From a virus, in IMG/VR virus record IMGVR_UViG_3300040946_000076, positions 1 through 57,211 of that record: DNA of 57,211 nt; one strand, given 5' to 3'. Made by a program: the position numbers and the translations under genes. Positions 1 to 7,188 of the stretch are shown here, piece by piece. Each line of letters opens with the position of its first letter. Within the stretch, counting starts at the first letter, position 1. The notes beneath the pieces were generated by a model. That model saw nothing but the letters and a program-made list of their open reading frames with translations, was not told the origin of the DNA and did not search any database.

Positions 1-176
1 TTCCGCGGCCATCCTGACCCGCTGATCTTCGGGCTGCTCCTGCGAGTTTTCGTACTGCTTCGAGAGCAACGCACTCAGTCTGGCGCCAACACTCGGATCT
101 TGGCCTCCGCTCACGCGCAGCGTGTAAGGCTGCGCGGAAAGTCGCGCCACGTTCTTGCGGTAGATCAGGTTCGCCA
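1..176. repeat. Left copy of 176-bp terminal overlap
   Basis: Identical to 57036-57211 except base 49 (T here, G at 57084). The portal reading frame runs from 387 through base 1 and on into 57035 without a frame change, so this is the overlap of a circular or circularly permuted genome assembled as a line. The mismatch changes Glu (left) to Asp (right) in portal, which looks like population variation or an end-of-contig error. Confidence 0.93.
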
Positions 177-387
177 GCCCGCTCTCGACGTTCGTGCGAG
201 ACTTGTCCTCGACGTTCGTTTCTTTCCCCGCCGAGTCCCGCTCGTAGATCGGACGCGTTCTGCACTTGATCGCGCGCCAAGTGTCGACCCACTCGGCCCA
301 GTAGTTCAGGTTCATCCACTTCTTGCACTCGTCCCGGCGCATGATGATGTCCGAAACGGGACCGATCGCTGGATTCGTCGTGGCCAT
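1..387 (-). CDS. Portal protein, N-terminal part (gene crosses the contig ends)
   Basis: The ATG at 387-385 opens one base after the stop of the terminase nuclease gene and the frame runs off base 1. Joined to the part at 55194-57035 it gives a protein of 742 residues with no frame break (2,229 nt). The N-terminus begins MATTNPAIGPVSD and is followed by a charged segment. The terminase-portal order is the usual one for packaging genes. Portal forms the dodecameric ring at the unique capsid vertex through which DNA enters and leaves. Confidence 0.85.
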   Translation of the reverse strand, partial: MATTNPAIGPVSDIIMRRDECKKWMNLNYWAEWVDTWRAIKCRTRPIYERDSAGKETNVEDKSRTNVESGLANLIYRKNVARLSAQPYTLRVSGGQDPSVGARLSALLSKQYENSQEQPEDQRVRMAAE

Positions 388-388
388 G

Positions 389-1441
389 CTAGTAGCTGAA
401 CCCTTCCTGCAGCGGCTCGAAGTGCGAGCGCTGCGGATGCGGGTTGATGTAGATGGGATTCGCCATCTCGACGTAGCGCAGGTTGTCGACCTGATGACAA
501 CGCACGGCAACCTGCTGCCCGCTCGGGTCTTGCGACATCATCTGCGTCGGCGTCAGAATCTTCTTGCGCACGTTCTTCAACTGATAGATCAACTCAGGGC
601 ATTTGTCGCGGAAGATGTGAATCTGCGAGCGCTTCTTCGGCTCCCCGTTCGTATCGCGGACCATGCGCGGTTTCAGTCCCGCGTTCACTCGCTCGTAGCC
701 CACGTCGTGATCCTTCTTCGCGTCGTCGAAGCTCGGACAAGACAGCTTCTCCAGTTGCATATACTGCTCGTAGCGTTGCTGGAAGTTTGGCTGTTCAGGA
801 TCGTCCGTCGTTCCCTTGCCGAACGCACGGGCCGAGTAGTCGATGACGCGGGCAAAGATGTGCTCGTCGAACGGCGTCTTGTTCTCGTCCTGATTCTCCG
901 GGTTGCTGGAAGATTCGAGCCACTTCATCGTCTCGACGTAATGTTTGATCGGGATCAGCGGATCATCGGGCGGACACGGCCCTGCTTTGCCTCTCACTTG
1001 CTTGGTTTCCGGGTCACAAATAAAGCAGACACGCGATGGCCATAGTTCTCGATAAGCCCATCGGTCACCCCATGGATCGGTTGCAACCCAAAGAAACGCG
1101 TCAGGAATGCCAGGATGCGGATCGAGCGCCATCCTGCGCGTCCAAGTCCTCGGAATCGGGAAGGAGTCTTCAAGCGTGGCCTCCTCGTCCAGTTGGTAGA
1201 TCAGCGCACCGAGCGCGGCTTCGGCCTCGATCTCGTACTCTTTCAAGTACAGAGTCGGGTCCGTCATCTGCTTGTATTGTGCATAGGCCCAGGGCGAAAG
1301 CGAGCGCTTGATCTCGGGAACGTAAATCTTCTCCCCGCCGCCCTTCTCCTCGTCAGCGGAGTAGTGCAGACGAAGAACGGTGATGCCGTGGTCGTTCGTG
1401 TGAACGCGGATGCCGGGATGCGGAAAAGCAAGACTAGACAT
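389..1441 (-). CDS. terL: Terminase large subunit, separate C-terminal nuclease half
   Basis: This 350-residue protein matches only the second half of a large terminase. It opens with the linker and beta-rich stretch that normally follows the ATPase (GITVLRLHYSAD, about residues 19-30). An RNase H-like nuclease core follows, with acidic residues at about D107 (MALD) and D122 (VATDPWGD). A later Asp-rich segment (AKKDHDVGYERV) and the closing IHIFRDKCPELIYQL helix are typical of TerL C-termini. No Walker motifs are present; those are in the gene at 4726-5454. The product should cut concatemeric DNA at the portal. Its start overlaps the preceding small gene by 8 nt and portal follows after 1 nt. 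Family identity is by motif reading, so the exact metal ligands are tentative. Confidence 0.8.
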   Translation of the reverse strand: MSSLAFPHPGIRVHTNDHGITVLRLHYSADEEKGGGEKIYVPEIKRSLSPWAYAQYKQMTDPTLYLKEYEIEAEAALGALIYQLDEEATLEDSFPIPRTWTRRMALDPHPGIPDAFLWVATDPWGDRWAYRELWPSRVCFICDPETKQVRGKAGPCPPDDPLIPIKHYVETMKWLESSSNPENQDENKTPFDEHIFARVIDYSARAFGKGTTDDPEQPNFQQRYEQYMQLEKLSCPSFDDAKKDHDVGYERVNAGLKPRMVRDTNGEPKKRSQIHIFRDKCPELIYQLKNVRKKILTPTQMMSQDPSGQQVAVRCHQVDNLRYVEMANPIYINPHPQRSHFEPLQEGFSY

Positions 1442-1637
1442 CGTTGAATACTTCGGAAACTTCGCTGAGCGGCACGCGCCGAGAAACTGTCCCGTCGATG
1501 GATTCGAGGTAACTCACGATGTCGAGCAGCACAGACTTCACATGCTTGCCCTGAATCGTGAACTCTGCACCCTGGTAATCCGTTTCGTGCAGCGCTTCGA
1601 CTTTCGCTTTGATCTCAGACAACTTCGCCATGTTCAT
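1434..1637 (-). CDS. Small hypothetical protein (67 aa)
   Basis: Not recognised. It is Lys/Glu/Val-rich with a probable N-terminal helix (MNMAKLSEIKAKVEAL). The start overlaps the stop of the preceding 58-residue gene as ATGA, and its end overlaps the terminase nuclease start by 8 nt, so it is translated in the same operon. It is one of nine small genes lying between the two terminase halves. Confidence 0.65.
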   Translation of the reverse strand: MNMAKLSEIKAKVEALHETDYQGAEFTIQGKHVKSVLLDIVSYLESIDGTVSRRVPLSEVSEVFNDV

Positions 1638-1810
1638 CCTCCGTAGAATGCTTTGTTTTTCGATGCTCTGTATTCCGGCTTGGAACCAGCGGCGCGCTTT
1701 TCTGAGAGCATGATCGCCACAGCCTGCTTCTGAGACTTCACCGGCTTACCGGAACCTCCAGATTTCAGGCTGCCTGATTTCCACTTCGACATGACTTGGT
1801 TCCAAGGCAT
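1634..1810 (-). CDS. Small basic protein, DUF6496-like (58 aa)
   Basis: Begins MPWNQVMSKWKSGSLKSGG and contains KPVKSQKQAVAIMLSEKRAA. This is the pattern of the DUF6496 family of short phage and bacterial proteins of unknown role (a Gly/Ser/Lys stretch, then a QAxAIMLSE helix). It ends KNKAFYGG, the same tail as its upstream neighbour. The stop TGA overlaps the next ATG. The upstream sequence GGAGTAAGTT supplies a ribosome binding site. Confidence 0.65.
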   Translation of the reverse strand: MPWNQVMSKWKSGSLKSGGSGKPVKSQKQAVAIMLSEKRAAGSKPEYRASKNKAFYGG

Positions 1811-1813
1811 AAC

Positions 1814-2032
1814 TTACTCCCCGCCGTAGAAGGCTTTGTTCTTCCCTATTCCAGGGAACTTCTTGTGGACGGCAGAGCGAACGCGTGACTTCTCCGCAGG
1901 TGTTCCGTGCTGACTCACGCGCGCCAGAGCATTTCTAGCATGCGAAGCGTTGGGAATTGGATAAGACCGATCTGCGCCAGCAAAATCCTTCGCCGGGAGT
2001 CTGTTTCTTGCTTCTGTTGTTAGCTTTGCCAT
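1814..2032 (-). CDS. Small protein, DUF6582-like (72 aa)
   Basis: The sequence has the features of the DUF6582 family seen in phages: RNRLPAKDFAG, then SYPIPNASHARNALARVSQ and GTPAEKSRVRSAVHKKF. Function is unknown. It is strongly basic and ends KNKAFYGGE, sharing this tail with the neighbouring 58-residue gene. Its start is at 2032, divergent from the HNH gene on the other strand; the 32-bp gap between the starts must hold both upstream signals. Confidence 0.7.
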   Translation of the reverse strand: MAKLTTEARNRLPAKDFAGADRSYPIPNASHARNALARVSQHGTPAEKSRVRSAVHKKFPGIGKNKAFYGGE

Positions 2033-2054
2033 AGTTCCCCATTTGTGATACAGT
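2026..2054 (+). promoter_or_regulatory. Candidate promoter of the HNH gene
   Basis: TTGCCA at 2026-2031 and TACAGT at 2049-2054 are separated by 17 bp, fitting a sigma70-type promoter. Transcription would begin only a few bases before the ATG at 2065, so the message would be nearly leaderless; no Shine-Dalgarno is visible. Supported by pattern only. Confidence 0.3.
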
Positions 2055-2064
2055 ATTGCTCGTT

Positions 2065-2472
2065 ATGACTACTACTTGCAAATGGTGTAAGCGGGAATTC
2101 AAAACCTTCCCTTCGATACTGGCTGGAGGCCGGGATGTATTTTGTTCTAGGAAGTGTTCGTCTGAATGGAAAGCTATTGCATACGTCGGTAGGCCGGGAC
2201 TGCATCGGTATGGTCAGGATAACCCTAACTGGAACGGAGGAGAAGCGAGTTGCCGAAAGCACAAAAAATCCGCCTGCGAACAATGCGGAGCTACGACTAA
2301 ATTGCACGTTCACCACAAAGACAAGAATCGAAAGAATAACGATCCTTCCAATCTGCAGACTCTTTGCGTTCTTTGTCATCGGCACGCTCACCCTCGTCCA
2401 GCGTGGAATAAGGGATTGTTCACCGGTATAAGTAGAGCAGCGCTCTGGCGTAAGTCTAAAGCCAGCTTATGA
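2065..2472 (+). CDS. Free-standing HNH endonuclease, opposite strand
   Basis: The 135-residue protein has an N-terminal zinc-binding part (CKWC near residue 5, then FCSRKCSSEW) and a C-terminal HNH core (CEQCG, LHVHHKDKNRKN, NLQTLCVLCHRHAH). The HH pair, the Asn and the terminal His are the expected catalytic and metal residues. It is the only plus-strand gene in the packaging region and points against all its neighbours, as mobile homing-type nucleases often do. An upstream in-frame ATG at 2056 is possible; 2065 was chosen because it gives the usual zinc-finger start. Its place between the two halves of the terminase suggests a link to that split (inference). Confidence 0.82.
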   Translation: MTTTCKWCKREFKTFPSILAGGRDVFCSRKCSSEWKAIAYVGRPGLHRYGQDNPNWNGGEASCRKHKKSACEQCGATTKLHVHHKDKNRKNNDPSNLQTLCVLCHRHAHPRPAWNKGLFTGISRAALWRKSKASL

Positions 2473-2673
2473 CCTCCCGCTGTCAGTTCCGCCATGTTTC
2501 ACCTCCGCTCCTTGCTGTTGATCGTTACCGCTCTGCCAACACTGCCGGCACAGATCGTGCTGCTTCGCCACCTTGCCCGGCATCTTCCTGCGCCAGTTAC
2601 CGTCACCGACCTGAGCAGGACGCTTGCCGCACTCCGAGCACATGCGCCGCGACACATCACAGCCCCCAGTCAC
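2467..2673 (-). CDS. Small zinc-ribbon protein (62-68 aa)
   Basis: Carries CSECG and CRQCW pairs about 28 residues apart, a four-cysteine zinc site, in an otherwise basic and Gln-rich sequence. The start is uncertain: GTG at 2673 overlaps the preceding gene by 17 nt, while GTG at 2655 and ATG at 2643 are alternatives. No convincing ribosome binding site decides between them. Its 3' end overlaps the end of the opposite-strand HNH gene by 6 nt. Confidence 0.5.
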   Translation of the reverse strand: MTGGCDVSRRMCSECGKRPAQVGDGNWRRKMPGKVAKQHDLCRQCWQSGNDQQQGAEVKHGGTDSGRS

Positions 2674-3319
2674 CGTAGAACGCTGGGTTTGCGCTGCCTT
2701 TCCTCTGCCAGCGGTCCGTCTTGCTCGGACTTAGGCCGGCCTTGATGCCTTCGCCACGCTGGCCCGCACGCGCCACGTTCGGCCCGCGAGGAAGCAAGCC
2801 GGGGCCGCGGCGGGAAGTGTCGGGGCGCCTCACGGCTCCAAGGGTCCGGTTCAGCCCCGGAGCGCTGGGCAGCTTGCGCACTGCCGTCTCGTTCGGATGG
2901 ATTCCCGGCCCACGTTCCGTTCGCTGCATCCCGCGAGCCTGCTGGCTGGGAGCATACTGGTTCGGGCTTGCCGAGCCTGCCGCCAGAGCAGCCGCGTTCG
3001 GGTTCACCCTGCCCGGCTCAGGAATCGCCTGGTTATTGCTGTTGTCCGTGAACGACTCCTCGTCGTACGGATTCGCCGTGTTCAGGCGGTCGTTCTGGTC
3101 GACGGCCCGGACGATCGCTTTCGCCGGAGGCAAGCCTCCCATTCCCGTGCTGCCGCGCTGCCCAACCCGTGCTCCCTTTACGTTTCTCATCGTTCCCTCC
3201 AGACGTGCGACTTGCCTTTCGAGATGCGGTTTCAGATGCGCCGGAGTGTCTTTCGACGCCAATGCCCGTTTCATGCCAGCCAGCTTATGATGATGCTGCG
3301 ATGGATCAGCGAAGCTCAT
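2657..3319 (-). CDS. Disordered Gly/Arg/Pro-rich protein (220 aa)
   Basis: The start at 3319 is set by ATGA overlap with the gene upstream and gives MSFADPSQHHHKLAG. After a short helical N-terminus (to about residue 50) the sequence is low-complexity, rich in Arg, Gly, Pro and Asn, and ends NPAFYGDWGL. The FYG ending resembles the tails of two neighbouring small proteins. No family recognised. The strong positive charge would suit DNA or RNA contact, but this is only an inference. Confidence 0.6.
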   Translation of the reverse strand: MSFADPSQHHHKLAGMKRALASKDTPAHLKPHLERQVARLEGTMRNVKGARVGQRGSTGMGGLPPAKAIVRAVDQNDRLNTANPYDEESFTDNSNNQAIPEPGRVNPNAAALAAGSASPNQYAPSQQARGMQRTERGPGIHPNETAVRKLPSAPGLNRTLGAVRRPDTSRRGPGLLPRGPNVARAGQRGEGIKAGLSPSKTDRWQRKGSANPAFYGDWGL

Positions 3320-3582
3320 GAGTGAAGTACTGTAGCGACACGGCGACACATTTGCTTGCGATCTTTACTGTTGATTGCATTATCTATCGCGACCGAGATG
3401 CCCTCCATAATTTGATTTTTGCACTTAGCGACATTCTCCTCCGAAAGCATCTCGAAGATTGAATCGTTAATATCGCAGTCGACGGTCAACTGGCGACCTT
3501 CTAGGTGTAAAACTACCGCGATTTGGGGGCGAGGCGCCATATGAAGACGGCGGGTTATTGTTTCTGATACTTTCTCGCTCAT
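3316..3582 (-). CDS. Hypothetical protein (88 aa)
   Basis: Not recognised. A beta-type segment (PQIAVVLHLEGRQLTVDCDI) is followed by helices. It is coupled at both ends: its ATG overlaps the stop of the methyltransferase-like gene, and its stop overlaps the next ATG. Confidence 0.6.
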   Translation of the reverse strand: MSEKVSETITRRLHMAPRPQIAVVLHLEGRQLTVDCDINDSIFEMLSEENVAKCKNQIMEGISVAIDNAINSKDRKQMCRRVATVLHS

Positions 3583-4094
3583 GCTAGAACTCCTTCCGTG
3601 AACTCTGCGTAACCTACGATCTCCAGCAGATGCAGCACGTCACCTCGACGCTCGTAAACTCTGATCTGCGAGACTTCCCCGTTGACCAGTGGAACCACCA
3701 ACCGCCCGCCGTCTTTCACCTGCTTCGCCCACACGGGTGAGATCGAGCGAGAGCCGAAGGTCACCAGCACGCCGTCGAACTCTCCCTGCGTGTCGAACTC
3801 ATAGCCGTTCGCGTGAATCAGTGCCACGTTCTCCGACAACTTGGCTGCAGTCTCAGGAAGCATGTTCACTTCGATCGACACCAGGCTGCGGCACTGTTCC
3901 GCTAAGATCGCGGCTTCGTATCCGCTTCCCGTGCCAATCTCCAACAGATCAAGCTGGCTGCCTGCTCGTCCTCCGATGACTAGGTCGGCTAGGAGATACG
4001 CCATTTCGGGAGTCGGAACCGTACATAAATCAGTCAGCGGGACCGCGCAAGGCGGATCGTCACCGTTCGGAGTGAACAAGCAGCGGTCGATCAT
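3579..4094 (-). CDS. Class I methyltransferase, protein-L-isoaspartate type
   Basis: The 171-residue protein has the SAM-binding motif LLEIGTGSGYEAAILAEQ and a post-motif acidic residue in VSIEVN. A later FDGVLVTFGSRSISPVWAKQ and DGGRLVVPL follow the layout of protein-L-isoaspartate O-methyltransferases (PCMT), which repair damaged Asp/Asn residues. It is a little shorter than bacterial Pcm. The N-terminus (CAVPLTDLCTVPTPEMAYLLADL) resembles the isoaspartate-binding start of that family. The start at 4094 overlaps the preceding stop as ATGA. The substrate is not certain: many phage proteins of this fold have unknown targets. Confidence 0.65.
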   Translation of the reverse strand: MIDRCLFTPNGDDPPCAVPLTDLCTVPTPEMAYLLADLVIGGRAGSQLDLLEIGTGSGYEAAILAEQCRSLVSIEVNMLPETAAKLSENVALIHANGYEFDTQGEFDGVLVTFGSRSISPVWAKQVKDGGRLVVPLVNGEVSQIRVYERRGDVLHLLEIVGYAEFTEGVLA

Positions 4095-4708
4095 GGGAAG
4101 CTGCACCAAGAGTCCCGCAGAACCGTTGTCGTGCCAGTCGTGTTCACGTCGGAGAATTGCACAGCCAGAGTCCCGGCAGTGGTTCCGTTCTCGATTCCCC
4201 CGGAAAACTGCGCGTACTGGGCGCCGGTCACGCTGCTCGTCGCTGCTCCTACGGCCGTTGCCCACGAAGTTCCCTGACTGACGTACAAGTTCCCCGTCGT
4301 GGCAGCGGATTCGATCTCCGCGCTGATCGTCACCTCGGTCGGAGTACCTGGCCCGTTCACGGCCAGCGTCAGACCTCCACCGTTGTCATTCGTGAAATAG
4401 ATCGTGCAGTTCAGCGTGCCTACTTCGTTCGCGGCGATGGGGAATGAGATGCCTGTGTTGATCAGGCCAGCCGTGCTCGACCCTGCGCTGTTGGCCGTTA
4501 ACTGGCTCTTCGCGCTCAATCCAGGGAAATTAGCAACGGTACCCGTGATCGAGCAGGACGAAGGCGGGCAGTTCAGTTGCCAGCCGCCGCTGCCCATCGA
4601 GTAGTAGGCGCCTTGTGTACCCCATTGGGCCATGACTGAATAGGTCGCTACTGAAGCGATGACGAGCAGTCCCAAGATCGTCGGAAGGAATCTTTTTAGC
4701 GTCTTCAT
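4091..4708 (-). CDS. Secreted protein with signal peptide (205 aa)
   Basis: The start at 4708 has a good ribosome binding site (GGAGG about 9 nt upstream). It gives a classic Sec signal: Lys/Arg N-terminus MKTLKRF, a hydrophobic core of about 15 residues, and a cleavage region YSVMAQ. The mature part is rich in Gly, Ser, Thr and Asn with beta character, and has a Cys pair (CPPSSC) and a Cys near the C-terminus. It resembles a small receptor-binding or envelope-exposed protein, but no family is recognised. It lies directly after the terminase ATPase gene (17-nt gap). Confidence 0.6.
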   Translation of the reverse strand: MKTLKRFLPTILGLLVIASVATYSVMAQWGTQGAYYSMGSGGWQLNCPPSSCSITGTVANFPGLSAKSQLTANSAGSSTAGLINTGISFPIAANEVGTLNCTIYFTNDNGGGLTLAVNGPGTPTEVTISAEIESAATTGNLYVSQGTSWATAVGAATSSVTGAQYAQFSGGIENGTTAGTLAVQFSDVNTTGTTTVLRDSWCSFP

Positions 4709-4725
4709 ATCGTACAGTCCTCCAT

Positions 4726-5454
4726 TTAATCCAGTTTGCACTCGCTGTGGAACCACCCCATCTCATCCGTCGAGACGCACACCATCTGCTTAGCGACGGG
4801 CCTTACAGCATCGTAGGAAGTCTGCGCTTCGGGCAGGAAGCCGCTCTCGTCCTGGAAGTATCCGTAGCAGTGATAGACCCTGATCTGATCTGCGCCCTTC
4901 GGAATGCCTAGGAACCGGCCGCCGTTCTTCCACGCGATCTCTAAGACGCTGTCGACCACAAGCGGGTTCCGAGCCTTCATCCAATCAGGCTGGTTCCGAT
5001 AGAGCGTGCGGGCGTATTCGATCAGCTCCGCGACCTTGTCCTCTTTTCCCGTCTGCGCCACCCAGAAGACGGGATACCACTGGCACATCCACGCGATGTA
5101 CGAGCAGACGAGCCACGACATCATCATCTCTCGCGACTTCGGAATGAAGATCGAGCGGGAGTTGATCAAGTAGTCGAGCACGACGCGGAGGTATTCTTTC
5201 TTGGGGAAGGGCGCCAAGAACGCCGTGTTCTTCGTCAGCCAGTGCGTGTCCTCGGTCTTCGTGTAGTGCGTAAGCCAGAGCAGCGGCCCGGCGTCCCAAG
5301 AAGCCACGCGCTCGCTCATCTTGTTCCAGAGTAACTCTTGCTCCTCTTCGAGTTTGATTCCTTCGACGAGATGCGAGACCGCATCGATCTCCCGCTGGCT
5401 CATGTACGGAACCAGTTGGCGGATACGATCGACTGGGATTACGCTGCAACTCAT
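4726..5454 (-). CDS. terL: Terminase large subunit, separate N-terminal ATPase half
   Basis: The 242-residue protein contains only the packaging ATPase. The Walker A variant is IPKSREMMMSW (about residues 104-114), Walker B with the catalytic Glu is YFQDES (about 199-204), and the coupling motif is MVCVSTDE (about 224-231). It stops at WFHSECKLD, exactly where other large terminases pass through a linker into the nuclease; that nuclease is at 389-1441. It follows the small terminase with ATGA overlap. The two halves together add up to about 590 residues, a normal TerL length. It should power DNA translocation through portal, probably in complex with the separate nuclease. Confidence 0.82.
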   Translation of the reverse strand: MSCSVIPVDRIRQLVPYMSQREIDAVSHLVEGIKLEEEQELLWNKMSERVASWDAGPLLWLTHYTKTEDTHWLTKNTAFLAPFPKKEYLRVVLDYLINSRSIFIPKSREMMMSWLVCSYIAWMCQWYPVFWVAQTGKEDKVAELIEYARTLYRNQPDWMKARNPLVVDSVLEIAWKNGGRFLGIPKGADQIRVYHCYGYFQDESGFLPEAQTSYDAVRPVAKQMVCVSTDEMGWFHSECKLD

Positions 5455-5879
5455 TGCGCAGGAGCCTTTGAAGCTACGCGCTCAAGAATGCTTTCGAGCG
5501 CGTCTTTCTTCGCGGCGAGAGTCAAAGGAATCGGTCCACCGTCCGGGCCGGCGAACTCGCTCTTATCTTTGCCGCCGAGGCGTTGCTTGTCGAGCCAAAT
5601 GAGCATCGTAACGTTGCCGCGCATGGCGACCTGGTACTGCTTTCTGCGCAGACTGGCGTTGCATTCCTGGTGGCCTTTGTTTAAAGCTGTATTTAAGTTA
5701 GCGTCTTTGTAGAGACGATCACGTGTAAGTCCCAGAATCGAAGCTATTTCTTCTCCTGACATGCTCAGCTTCGCCAGTTCGAAGACTTGTCGCTCTTCAG
5801 GAACAACCGTAGGGTCAATCTTGTTCTTTCCCTTGCGCGGACGTCCGCCCTTGCTTCCGTCTCGCGGTTTGCCTCTCAT
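5451..5879 (-). CDS. terS: Terminase small subunit
   Basis: The 142-residue protein starts with a basic low-complexity arm (KGGRPRKGKNK). A helix-turn-helix follows (ELAKLSMSGEEIASILGLTRDRLY), then the segment ASLRRKQYQVAMRGNVTMLIWLDKQRLGGKD. That arrangement, in which new DNA-binding protein precedes a GNxxMLIWLxKQ-type motif, is common in small terminases that recognise the packaging site. The start at 5879 is chosen by overlap with the upstream stop. The ATPase half of TerL follows directly. Confidence 0.75.
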   Translation of the reverse strand: MRGKPRDGSKGGRPRKGKNKIDPTVVPEERQVFELAKLSMSGEEIASILGLTRDRLYKDANLNTALNKGHQECNASLRRKQYQVAMRGNVTMLIWLDKQRLGGKDKSEFAGPDGGPIPLTLAAKKDALESILERVASKAPAQ

Positions 5880-6388
5880 CGCGGATGCCTCGACACGATT
5901 CCTGCGGTGTTGATACCGATCACCGACGCTGCGCCAGCGACGCCGATGAACCTCGCAATCCAACGGTCGCTCGCATAGTGCAAGCCGGTCATGGCGGCCA
6001 GCGGAATGAAGGCATCAGCTTTCGACCACAGCGTAACTCTACGCTCATATGTCGCGATGCCAGTTCCCCAGGCGATGGCCTCAGTTCCGTAGAACCACGG
6101 GCTGGTAAACGTCTGCCGGTTTGTTCGATTCGGCCGCATGGTCCAGAACGTGACGCGGCTCTGTACCAGCTTCAACACGCGCCAGTTTGGAACCTGACTG
6201 CAAGGAATGTCTTGGTAAATCAACTTTCCTTGCTCATCCATCGAGACCGTCTGGCAGCGCGGTTGCGGATTCTCAATTACCTGGCACCTCGCTGCCTGGG
6301 CCAGAGTGAACAGCAAGACGAGCAACACACATAACGCCAGGCACAGCGTCACGATTGTCGCCCGCCTCAGTTGTTCGTCCGCGTTCAT
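5876..6388 (-). CDS. Membrane-anchored or secreted hypothetical protein (170 aa)
   Basis: The start at 6388 overlaps the previous stop (ATGA). Residues about 9-30 form one hydrophobic segment ending LFTLAQAARC, which could be a signal peptide or an anchor. Two Cys (RCQ, PRCQT) and a third (DIPC) follow soon after, suggesting an oxidising compartment. The C-terminal half has weak hydrophobic helices around AFIPLAAMTGL and FIGVAGAASVIG. No family recognised. Confidence 0.6.
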   Translation of the reverse strand: MNADEQLRRATIVTLCLALCVLLVLLFTLAQAARCQVIENPQPRCQTVSMDEQGKLIYQDIPCSQVPNWRVLKLVQSRVTFWTMRPNRTNRQTFTSPWFYGTEAIAWGTGIATYERRVTLWSKADAFIPLAAMTGLHYASDRWIARFIGVAGAASVIGINTAGIVSRHPR

Positions 6389-6702
6389 TGAGGAGTTGAG
6401 AAGTTTATTTTCACCGAGGTCAATACCTGCGGCTGCACATTCGTGATCGTCTCCGTGTCCGTCAGTGGACCGGTCGGGCCTTGAACTGTTGCCGTCAGGT
6501 TCGCAACGCCGGCAGCCAGCGAAGTCACGTCTTCGTCGGCAGGAGCCGCTGCGTCGGCCGAGATCGAATCGAGAGTTGGTTGGTCTAGGCTCCACGACGG
6601 GGCCGGAATCGGCCCGAGGAACGGTTGCCCGTTCTGATCGTATCCGTCCACGCTGGCGACGGTTTTCTGTCCTACTTGTAGAGTGATTGGTCCTTCTGCC
6701 AT
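6385..6702 (-). CDS. Ig-like (BIG2-type) domain protein (105 aa)
   Basis: The start at 6702 has GGAGG 9 nt upstream. The sequence ITLQVGQKTVASVDGYDQNG, then SWSLDQPT, then VTSLAAGVANLTATVQGPTG follows the bacterial Ig-like group 2 pattern. Such single domains are found on virion surfaces and may bind host glycans weakly. The frame is open back to an ATG at 6783; that longer form would begin with a natural run of nine His codons and has its own AAGGG site. The shorter start is preferred but not proven. Confidence 0.65.
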   Translation of the reverse strand: MAEGPITLQVGQKTVASVDGYDQNGQPFLGPIPAPSWSLDQPTLDSISADAAAPADEDVTSLAAGVANLTATVQGPTGPLTDTETITNVQPQVLTSVKINFSTPQ

Positions 6703-6775
6703 ATGGTGATGCCTCCAGAATGCGATTTTGATGCTTGCGAGATGGTGATGGTGGTGGTGGTGATGATGCCTGCGC

Positions 6776-7153
6776 TCATCCATTCATGCCCTTCGCCTGC
6801 AAATTTGCAGCCCGAGCCTTCTGGCAAGCAGCTAGGAACCCGGGATGGGGATTGTGCACCGTCACGCGAAGCGGTTCCGGATATGCGAGATCGAGAGATT
6901 CGTTCGGGCTGCAGAGTTCCGGCTTCGGAACGACCTTAATCGCTATGCAAGCTTGCGAGAACAAGAATCTGCGCTTCGTTTGAATCCAGGGCTCGTCTGT
7001 GTTCAGTTGGAGTTTGTTCGGGCCGAGCGCTACGGCAGCAGCGACGCCGTCTATCTTGAGAGCGAGCAGGAAGGGAATGAACTTGCGGGAGAGATAGTGG
7101 GCTGGTTTGTCTTCAGGAGATTGGTTCCGAGAAAAGAGAGCGGCTCGCGGCAT
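6776..7153 (-). CDS. Hypothetical protein (125 aa)
   Basis: Not recognised. There is a short hydrophobic stretch (FIPFLLALKIDGVAAAVALG) near residues 26-45 but no clear membrane span. No good ribosome binding site precedes the ATG at 7153, so the start is doubtful. The 3' end contains an exact CTGCAAATTTGCAG palindrome, read here as codons A-N-L-Q-A. Confidence 0.5.
   Translation of the reverse strand: MPRAALFSRNQSPEDKPAHYLSRKFIPFLLALKIDGVAAAVALGPNKLQLNTDEPWIQTKRRFLFSQACIAIKVVPKPELCSPNESLDLAYPEPLRVTVHNPHPGFLAACQKARAANLQAKGMNG
6797..6810. promoter_or_regulatory. Palindrome CTGCAAATTTGCAG, exact copy 1
   Basis: Perfect 14-bp palindrome inside the last codons of the 125-residue gene. In the minus-strand message it is followed directly by GCGAAGGG and the ATG at 6783, so it sits against a possible ribosome binding site. 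One of a family of nine dispersed copies. Confidence 0.7.
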
Positions 7154-7188
7154 GTTGTCGCGTCGAGGTTCGATCCTCAGAGAGGACG

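Noticed and set aside
389-5454. Intein or simple intron as the explanation of the split terminase
   Set aside because: The two halves have independent starts and stops and nine genes between them. The ATPase half ends without intein-type splice residues and no hedgehog/intein domain was seen. A complex intron cannot be fully excluded by eye.
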